Source of the DNA: Frankiaceae bacterium
GTDB taxonomy: Bacteria > Actinomycetota > Actinomycetes > JAFAQI01
NCBI GenBank assembly: GCA_030840615.1
Contig: JAVEEE010000052.1
Coordinates: 1 to 6,988 of the forward strand
Reading direction: 5' to 3'
Length of the DNA stretch: 6,988 bases
Shown: in pieces, positions 1 through 6,988 of the stretch
Position numbering within the stretch: the stretch's first letter is position 1
Layout: each line of letters opens with the position of its first letter
Made by a program: the position numbers and the translations under genes
Notes under the pieces: generated by a model
The model's database searches: none
Told to the model about the DNA's origin: nothing
Seen by the model: the letters and a program-made list of their open reading frames with translations, nothing else

Positions 1-1135
1 TCCACCGGGACCTCGGCACGATCGAGGACTTCGACGCCTTCGTCGAGGCGGCCAAGGGCAACGGTCTCGAGGTGGCGCTCGACCTCGCGCTGCAGTGCTC
101 CCCCGACCACCCGTGGGTCGAGGCCCATCCGGAATGGTTCAACGTGCGCGCCGATGGATCCATCGCCTACGCCGAGAACCCACCGAAGAAGTACCAGGAC
201 ATCTATCCCCTCAACTTCGACCGTGACTACGACGGGCTGTCCCGCGAGGTGCTCCGGGTCGTCATGCACTGGATCGACCATGGCGTGCGCATCTTCCGCG
301 TCGACAACCCGCACACCAAGCCGGTGAAGTTCTGGGAGTGGCTCATCGCCGAGGTGCGCAAGACGCACCCCGAGGTCATCTGGCTGGCCGAGGCCTTCAC
401 GAAGCCACCGATGATGCACATGCTCGCGAAGGTGGGCTTCACCCAGTCCTACACCTACTTCACGTGGCGCAACGAGCGGTGGGAGATCGAGGAGTACCTC
501 ACCGAGCTCAGCCAGGTGACCGCCGACTTCCTGCGGCCCAACTTCTTCGTCAACACCCCCGACATCCTCCACGCCTACCTGCAGTACGGCGGACCGCCGG
601 CGTTCAAGATCCGCGCGGTGCTCGCCGCCATGCTGTCGCCGTCGTGGGGTGTCTACTCCGGCTTCGAGCTGTTCGAGCACGTCGCGGTCAAGACCGGCAG
701 CGAGGAGTACCTCGACAGCGAGAAGTACGAGTGCCGGCCGCGGGACTGGGCTGCCGCCGAGGCGGAAGGGCGGACACTCACACCGCTGCTCACGCGTCTC
801 AACGCGATCCGGCGGGCGCACCCTGCACTCCGGCAGATCCGCAACCTGCGCTGGCACACACCGGACAACGACCAGATCCTCGCCTTCAGCAAGCGCGATG
901 TCGTGAGCGGCGACGCCGCGGACTGCGTGCTGGTGATCGTCAATCTCGACCCGCACAGTGTTCGCGAGGCGACGGTCTACCTCGACATGGCCGCACTAGG
1001 GCTGGAGCCGGGCGAGTCCTTCGAGGTCCACGACGAGCGGACCGGCGAGACCTGGACCTGGGGCGACAGCAACTACGTGCGCCTCGACCCGTTCATCGAG
1101 CCGGCGCACGTCCTCACCGTGCGGCGGGCGCGGCC

Positions 1136-1139
<4 letters not shown>
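1..1139 (+). CDS. glgE: Alpha-1,4-glucan:maltose-1-phosphate maltosyltransferase GlgE, C-terminal part (5' end outside window)
   Basis: GlgE transfers maltosyl units from alpha-maltose-1-phosphate to the non-reducing end of a cytosolic alpha-1,4-glucan (GH13 subfamily 3). The frame is open from base 3 and ends at TGA 1137-1139, giving 378 visible residues. Family members are about 650-700 aa, so roughly the first 45% lies to the left; the GTG at 72 is an internal valine codon, not a start. Numbering visible residues from base 3: the ALDLALQCSPDHPW block (25-38) is the GlgE form of GH13 region I; FRVDNPHTKP carries the presumed nucleophile D101; WLAEAFTKP carries acid/base E130; and FVNTPDIL carries D187. 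The spacings of 29 and 57 residues match those I recall for Streptomyces coelicolor GlgE (D394, E423, D480). A C-terminal beta domain follows from about residue 280. The stop overlaps the treS start. Identity is very secure; nothing is visibly damaged. Confidence 0.97.
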
Positions 1140-2817
<1,678 letters not shown>

Positions 2818-2821
<4 letters not shown>

Positions 2822-4170
2822 TGGAAGACCTGCTCTCGCGATGGCTTCCCGAGCAACGCTGGTTCGGCGCCAAGGGCCGGCCCATCCAGGGTGTCACCGT
2901 CGTCGCGGAGCGCGAGCTCGTCGCGGGTGACCCCGCGTGCGCCCACGCCATCGTGGAGGTCGGCTATGCGGACGGCATCGGGGGCGAGGACCGTGAGATG
3001 TACCAGCTCGTCGTGGGTAAGCGGCCGGAGATGCCGCAGCGCCTGCAGCACGTGCGCATCGGCCGGGCCGGTGACCAGGTGCTCTACGACGCCGCTCACG
3101 ACAACGAGCTCACACATGTGCTGTTACAGCTGATCGCCGAGGAAGGTGACGAGGCGGGGCTGCGCTTCCGGAAGTTGCCCGACGTCAGGTTGGACACCGA
3201 CCTCACGAGCATCGTCATGGGCCACGAGCAGTCCAACACCTCGGTCGTGTTCGGCGAGGAATACATCCTCAAGCTCTTCCGCAAGATCGCACCTGGCACC
3301 AACCCCGATCTCGAGATCACCCGCGCGCTGGCCGAGACCGGCTGCACGTCGATCGTGCCTCCGCTCGGCTGGATCGAGACCGACCTACGCGGCGAGGTGA
3401 CGACCCTCGCCATGCTGCAGCCGTTCCTGCGCACGGCGACCGACGGTTGGCAGCTCGCCGTCACCAGCGTCCGGGACCTCTACGCCGAGGCGGACCTGCA
3501 CGCCGACGAGGTCGGTGGCGACTTTGCCGGCGAGTCGGAGCGGCTCGGCGCTGCGACGGCGGACGTTCATCAGCGACTGCACCGGGCCCTGCCTTCGCGC
3601 CTCGCCGACGAGGCTGAGAGCGCAGCCACGGCGAAGCAGCTGCACGAGCGGCTCGATGCGGCCCTGGAAGTCGTGCCGGAGCTGGCGCCCTATGCGGAAG
3701 ATCTGCGCACGTCGTACGACGCCCTCGCCGGGCATGCGTCGCCCGTCCCCGTGCAGCGCATCCATGGCGACTTCCATCTCGGCCAGGTGCTGCGGACCGA
3801 GGCAGGCTGGGTCCTCATCGACTTCGAAGGAGAGCCGGCCCGGCCGCTCGCCGAGCGCACCGCGCTGATGAGCCCGCTGCGCGACGTCGCGGGGATGCTT
3901 CGGTCGTTCGACTACGCCGCGCGCCATCTGCTGGCCGAGGCGCCTGCTGTGGCGAGTCTTGAATATCGGGCGGGTGAGTGGGCAGAGCGCAACAGGGACG
4001 CGTTCTGCGTGGGTTATGCGCGCGCGGCAGGGCGCGACCCGCGGGACGATGCCGTCCTGCTCCGCGCCTTCGAGCTCGACAAGGCCGTCTACGAAGTGGT
4101 CTACGAGGCGCGCAACCGTCCGACCTGGCTCCCGATCCCGCTCAGCTCGATCGAGCGACTGGTGAGGTGA
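2818..4170 (+). CDS. mak: Maltokinase Mak (Pep2)
   Basis: Mak phosphorylates maltose with ATP to alpha-maltose-1-phosphate, the GlgE donor. It has an aminoglycoside-phosphotransferase-like kinase fold and is cytosolic. Counting from the ATG at 2818 it has 450 residues, a normal length. The N-terminal cap carries LLSRWLPEQRWFGAKGRPI (5-23), a hallmark of the family. The N-lobe includes SNTSVVFGEEYILKLFRK, with K152 the likely ATP-site lysine. The C-lobe has the Brenner-type motif RIHGDFHLGQ with catalytic D318 and Q323, then LIDFEGEP with metal-binding D335. Residues 430-439 (EARNRPTWLP) match the conserved family tail. It overlaps treS by ATGA. A second in-frame ATG at 2821 is an equally good start (449 residues). 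In mycobacteria TreS and Mak form a hetero-oligomeric complex, which fits the coupled reading frames. No key residue is missing. Confidence 0.96.
4164..4170 (+). promoter_or_regulatory. Strong Shine-Dalgarno of glgB, overlapping the mak stop codon
   Basis: GAGGTGA matches seven consecutive bases of the consensus SD (AAGGAGGTGATC). Its last three bases are the mak stop codon TGA 4168-4170. The SD ends nine bases before the TTG at 4180, a workable spacing. It decides the glgB start: mak and glgB use the same reading frame, so the stop at 4168 forbids any upstream start, and the next candidate (TTG 4288) would fall inside the conserved domain. Confidence 0.85.
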
Positions 4171-4179
4171 ACTGAGCTC

Positions 4180-4269
4180 TTGACCGAGAAGCCTCCCGCC
4201 AAGAAGGCGAGCACGCGCAAGGCAGCCTCTTCCGCTGCGGCCCGCAAGGCTGCCAGCCCACGACCGGTC
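4180..4269 (+). other. Basic Lys/Ala-rich N-terminal tail of GlgB (residues 1-30)
   Basis: The first 29 residues contain eight Lys/Arg (K4, K8, K9, R13, K14, R22, K23, R28) against one acidic residue (E3), plus many Ala, Ser and Pro. The pentapeptide RKAAS occurs twice (13-17 and 22-26). The stretch has no hydrophobic core and so is not a signal peptide; it should be disordered. It precedes the first residues recognisable as GlgB. Function is unknown; it resembles the low-complexity PAKKA-type tails of actinobacterial nucleic-acid-binding proteins in composition only. Confidence 0.75.
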
Positions 4270-6432
4270 GACACCTCGCAGCTGGCGTTGGTCGTCGGAG
4301 GCGCTCACCACGATCCGCACTCCGTCCTCGGCGCGCACGTCCACGACGGGGGGGTGACGGTGCGCGCGCTACGTCCGGGGGCAACCCGCGTCGCCGTGGC
4401 GATCGGCGACGAGCTCCGCGAGATGACACACGAGCACGAGGGCATCTGGGTCGTCGTTCTCGATCGGTCGGACCTCCCCGACTACCGACTCGTCGTCGAC
4501 TACGGCGATGGGTTCGAGCATCGCCAGGACGATCCCTACCGCTACCTCCCGACGCTCGGCGAGGTCGACCTGCACCTCATTGCCGAAGGCCGGCACGAGG
4601 AGCTGTGGAAGGTGCTGGGCGCGCATGTCCGCCGTTACGACTCCCCCGGCGGATCAGTGACCGGCACGTCGTTCGCGGTGTGGGCACCAGCGGCCCGCGG
4701 TGTGCGCGTCAGCGGAGACTTCAACGGCTGGAACTCGGTCGGCTTCCCGATGCGCGCACTGGGCAGCTCTGGCGTCTGGGAGCTGTTCATGCCGGGGGTC
4801 GGCAACGGAGCGAAGTACAAGTACGACGTGCTCGGCGCCGACAGTGTCTGGCGCGACAAGGCCGACCCGCTCGCCCAACGCACCGAGCATCCACCGGCAA
4901 CGGCATCGGTGGTCTTCACGTCGGACTACGACTGGTCCGACTCCGACTGGTGCAGCAAGCGAAGCGACACCGACTGGCTGCGGGCACCGATGTCGACGTA
5001 TGAGGTGCACCTGGGTTCGTGGCGACAGGGCCTGTCCTACAAGGAGCTCGCCGAGCAGCTCGTCGACTACATGACGGAGGCAGGTTTCACCCACGTCGAG
5101 TTCCTGCCGGTGATGGAGCACCCGTTCGGTGGGTCCTGGGGCTACCAGGTGACGAGCTACTTCGCGCCGACGTCGCGGTTCGGATCGCCCGACGAGTTCC
5201 GTTACCTGGTCGACCGGCTGCATCACGCGGGCATCGGCGTCATCGTCGACTGGGTGCCCGGACACTTCCCGAAAGACGAGTGGGCGCTGGCGCGCTTCGA
5301 CGGCACCGCTCTCTACGAGCACGCCGATCCCCGGCTCGGCGAGCAGCCGGACTGGGGCACCCTGGTGTTCAACTTCGGCCGTAGCGAGGTGCGCAACTTC
5401 CTCGTGGCAAACGCGTGCTTCTGGCTGGAGGAGTTCCACGTCGACGGGCTGCGGGTCGACGCTGTCGCCTCGATGCTCTATCTGGACTACTCACGCAAGG
5501 CCGGCGAGTGGGTGCCGAACGAGCACGGCGGCCGGGAGAACCTGCCCGCCATCGCGTTTCTGCAGGAAATGAACGCGACGGCCTACAAGCGCGTGCCCGG
5601 CGTCATCACCATCGCAGAGGAGTCGACGGCCTGGCCCGGGGTCTCGCGCCCTACGTATCTCGGTGGGCTCGGCTTCGGTTTCAAATGGAACATGGGCTGG
5701 ATGCACGACACGCTGGACTACATGGCGAAGCCGCCGGTCTACCGGCAGCACCACCATCACCAGATGACGTTCTCGCTCGTCTACGCCTTCAGCGAGAACT
5801 TCGTGCTCCCGCTCTCGCACGACGAGGTCGTGCACGGCAAGGGCTCGATCCTCGGCAAGATGCCGGGCGACCGCTGGCAGCAGCTCGCCAACCTCCGTGC
5901 GCTCTATGCGTTCATGTGGGCGCACCCGGGCAAGCAGCTGCTCTTCATGGGCAGCGAGTTCGGACAGGAGTCCGAGTGGTCGGAGATGCGCTCGCTCGAC
6001 TGGTGGCTGCTCGACCTGCCTGACCACCGCGGCGTGTTCTCGCTGATCCGTGACCTCAACGCCGTTTACAAGGAACACCCGGCGTTGTGGACGCAGGACT
6101 CCGAGCCGCAGGGGTTCGCCTGGATCGACGCCAACGACGACACGGGCAACGTGCTGTCGTTCCTGCGCTGGGGATCCGACGGCTCATGCGTCGCCGTTGT
6201 CTGCAACTTCGCGGGCGTGCCGCACGAGGGCTACCGGCTGGGTCTCCCTCGCACCGGCGAGTGGCGGGAGGTCGTCAACACCGACGCCGAGGCCTACGCC
6301 GGAAGTGGCGTCGGCAACATGGGCGCCGTCTGGGCTACGGAGGAGCCGTGGCACGGACAGCCGGCTTCGGCCACGCTGCGACTGCCCCCGCTCGGGGTGC
6401 TCTGGCTCGCCGCGCCGGCTCCCGGGGCCTAG
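4180..6432 (+). CDS. glgB: 1,4-alpha-glucan branching enzyme GlgB
   Basis: GlgB cuts an alpha-1,4-glucan chain and rejoins it through an alpha-1,6 bond, branching the polymer made by GlgE (GH13 subfamily 9, cytosol). The TTG start is supported by a seven-base SD. The 750 residues comprise a basic Lys/Ala-rich tail (1-30), the N1 domain beginning LALVVGGAHHDPHSVLGAH (35-53), a CBM48 domain (about 160-245, with GDFNGWN at 179-185), the catalytic barrel (about 270-630) and a C-terminal beta domain. Catalytic motifs are all present: region I DWVPGHF (D357), region II VDGLRVDAV (nucleophile D427), region III ITIAEES (acid/base E480) and region IV PLSHDEVVHGKGS (D548). MSTYEVHLGSWR (271-282) is also diagnostic. 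Length is slightly above the mycobacterial enzyme (about 730 aa), explained by the tail. The stop TAG 6430-6432 overlaps the stop of the convergent neighbour. Confidence 0.97.
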   Translation: MTEKPPAKKASTRKAASSAAARKAASPRPVDTSQLALVVGGAHHDPHSVLGAHVHDGGVTVRALRPGATRVAVAIGDELREMTHEHEGIWVVVLDRSDLPDYRLVVDYGDGFEHRQDDPYRYLPTLGEVDLHLIAEGRHEELWKVLGAHVRRYDSPGGSVTGTSFAVWAPAARGVRVSGDFNGWNSVGFPMRALGSSGVWELFMPGVGNGAKYKYDVLGADSVWRDKADPLAQRTEHPPATASVVFTSDYDWSDSDWCSKRSDTDWLRAPMSTYEVHLGSWRQGLSYKELAEQLVDYMTEAGFTHVEFLPVMEHPFGGSWGYQVTSYFAPTSRFGSPDEFRYLVDRLHHAGIGVIVDWVPGHFPKDEWALARFDGTALYEHADPRLGEQPDWGTLVFNFGRSEVRNFLVANACFWLEEFHVDGLRVDAVASMLYLDYSRKAGEWVPNEHGGRENLPAIAFLQEMNATAYKRVPGVITIAEESTAWPGVSRPTYLGGLGFGFKWNMGWMHDTLDYMAKPPVYRQHHHHQMTFSLVYAFSENFVLPLSHDEVVHGKGSILGKMPGDRWQQLANLRALYAFMWAHPGKQLLFMGSEFGQESEWSEMRSLDWWLLDLPDHRGVFSLIRDLNAVYKEHPALWTQDSEPQGFAWIDANDDTGNVLSFLRWGSDGSCVAVVCNFAGVPHEGYRLGLPRTGEWREVVNTDAEAYAGSGVGNMGAVWATEEPWHGQPASATLRLPPLGVLWLAAPAPGA
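6429..6432. other. CTAG palindrome shared by two convergent stop codons
   Basis: Bases 6430-6432 are the glgB stop TAG on the plus strand. Bases 6431-6429 read TAG on the minus strand and end the thioredoxin-like gene. The two coding regions therefore overlap tail to tail by four bases, with no intergenic DNA. I see no stem followed by a T-run on either strand nearby. Confidence 0.9.
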
Positions 6433-6988
6433 AACAGCGCGCTGGCCAGATCGCGGCGGGCTCGGACGAGCCTGGGGTCGTCCGGGTCGACGACGTCGAA
6501 CAGGCTCAGCAGCCGCTGCCGCGCGGCGTCGCGCTCCGCGCCGCTCGAGCGGCGGACGAGGTCGATGAGGACGGCGAACGCCTCGTCGAGCCGGCCACGC
6601 ACGACCTCCACGTCGGCGAGTGCCGCCTGCGCCTCCAGGTCGTCGGGTCGCTGCACCGCCGCGTCGCGGACCGCCTGCTCATCGAGTCCGCGGGTGCGCA
6701 GCAGCAGCTCGCAGCGGGCCACTGCGGCGGCGGCCTGGGGATCCTCCGGGTCGCGCGCAAGGATCTCGCGGTACGACGCGAGTGCCGCGTCGAGATCACC
6801 GCGCTCGAGTGCAGCCTGTGCCGCGTCGTAGGCCGGGTCGCTGACGGGCGGCGGGGATCCCGCCGCGACTTCCGGCGCCGCGTCCCCGCTGACACCATTG
6901 GCCGCAGCGACTCGCAGCACCTCGTCGAGCACACCGCGGATCTGCTGCTCGGGCAGCGCACCCTGGAACAGCGGCACCGGCTGGCCCT
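6429..6988 (-). CDS. Thioredoxin/TPR protein of the YbbN (CnoX) type, C-terminal part (5' end outside window)
   Basis: The visible 185 residues begin at the right edge with GQPVPLFQGALPEQQIR, which matches the end of the thioredoxin fold and following linker of actinobacterial YbbN-like proteins. The GTG at 6977 is an internal valine codon, so the gene starts outside the window and the thioredoxin active-site region cannot be inspected. An Ala/Pro-rich linker (visible residues 34-50) leads into TPR-like helices: AYDAAQAALERGDLDAALASY is at 52-72, and further helices run to about 160. The conserved tail LFDVVDPDDPRLVRARRDL (162-180) ends in ASALF. The family is known as redox-linked co-chaperones (CnoX in E. 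coli); activity here is inferred. In Mycobacterium tuberculosis, as I recall, the possible thioredoxin Rv1324 also lies beside the glgB-glgE locus in convergent orientation, so the neighbourhood is old rather than accidental. Confidence 0.88.
   Translation of the reverse strand, partial: GQPVPLFQGALPEQQIRGVLDEVLRVAAANGVSGDAAPEVAAGSPPPVSDPAYDAAQAALERGDLDAALASYREILARDPEDPQAAAAVARCELLLRTRGLDEQAVRDAAVQRPDDLEAQAALADVEVVRGRLDEAFAVLIDLVRRSSGAERDAARQRLLSLFDVVDPDDPRLVRARRDLASALF

Noticed and set aside
338..1135. Open frame continuing upstream of treS inside glgE, which would make an 827-residue protein
   Set aside because: It reads as Arg/Ala/His-rich low-complexity sequence typical of a shifted high-GC frame, overlaps the well-conserved glgE active-site region, and has no TreS similarity. 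TreS proteins start about where GTG 1136 lies.
3385..4344. Minus-strand open frame of 319 codons opposite mak and the glgB start
   Set aside because: It is Arg-rich with no recognisable motif and lies opposite the Mak catalytic motifs. Long antisense open frames are expected in G/C-third-position coding DNA.
4654..5439. Minus-strand open frame of 261 codons opposite glgB
   Set aside because: No family motif, and it lies opposite conserved GlgB domains; judged a codon-bias shadow.
5749..5760. Four consecutive His codons in GlgB, resembling an affinity tag
   Set aside because: It lies internally at residues 524-527, where branching enzymes normally have an aromatic-His-His segment before the T-F-S-L-x-Y-A-F-S-E-N block. 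This is natural sequence, not vector.
6417..6444. Possible intrinsic terminator between glgB and the convergent gene
   Set aside because: The best stem has five pairs including one G-T, the next palindrome has no loop, and neither is followed by a T-run. Both also lie in coding sequence.

Overview
This window comes from a high-GC actinobacterium. By eye it is about two-thirds G+C, with strong G/C preference at third codon positions, GTG and TTG starts, and Shine-Dalgarno sequences matching the usual anti-SD. It carries a compact GlgE-pathway operon. The protein signatures and gene order (glgE-treS-mak/pep2-glgB) are those known from Streptomyces and relatives. I cannot place the organism below the level of Actinomycetota.

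Layout: (1) positions 1-1139 hold the C-terminal 378 codons of glgE (maltosyltransferase), cut by the left edge. (2) 1136-2821 is treS (trehalose synthase, 561 aa), overlapping glgE by four bases (GTGA). (3) 2818-4170 is mak/pep2 (maltokinase, about 450 aa), overlapping treS by four bases (ATGA). (4) 4180-6432 is glgB (branching enzyme, 750 aa), with a TTG start nine bases beyond a strong SD that covers the mak stop codon. (5) 6429-6988, on the minus strand, is the C-terminal part of a thioredoxin/TPR (YbbN/CnoX-type) protein, cut by the right edge. Its stop codon shares the palindrome CTAG with the glgB stop. No untranslated stretch exceeds nine bases, and I see no RNA gene, mobile element, CRISPR array or tandem array.

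Together the four forward genes form one route. TreS isomerises trehalose to maltose, Mak phosphorylates maltose to maltose-1-phosphate, GlgE adds maltosyl units to an alpha-1,4-glucan, and GlgB introduces alpha-1,6 branches. The catalytic residues expected of each enzyme are present in the visible parts, so the pathway looks functional. The coupled starts suggest one mRNA and co-ordinated production, especially of TreS and Mak, which form a complex in mycobacteria.

This is a known system and I found no convincing new one. The points worth a second look are small: a basic Lys/Ala-rich N-terminal tail on GlgB, the glgB SD merged with the mak stop, an ambiguous double ATG at mak, a seven-G run early in glgB, and the convergent shared-stop junction, which leaves no room for a terminator between the operon and the thioredoxin-like gene.
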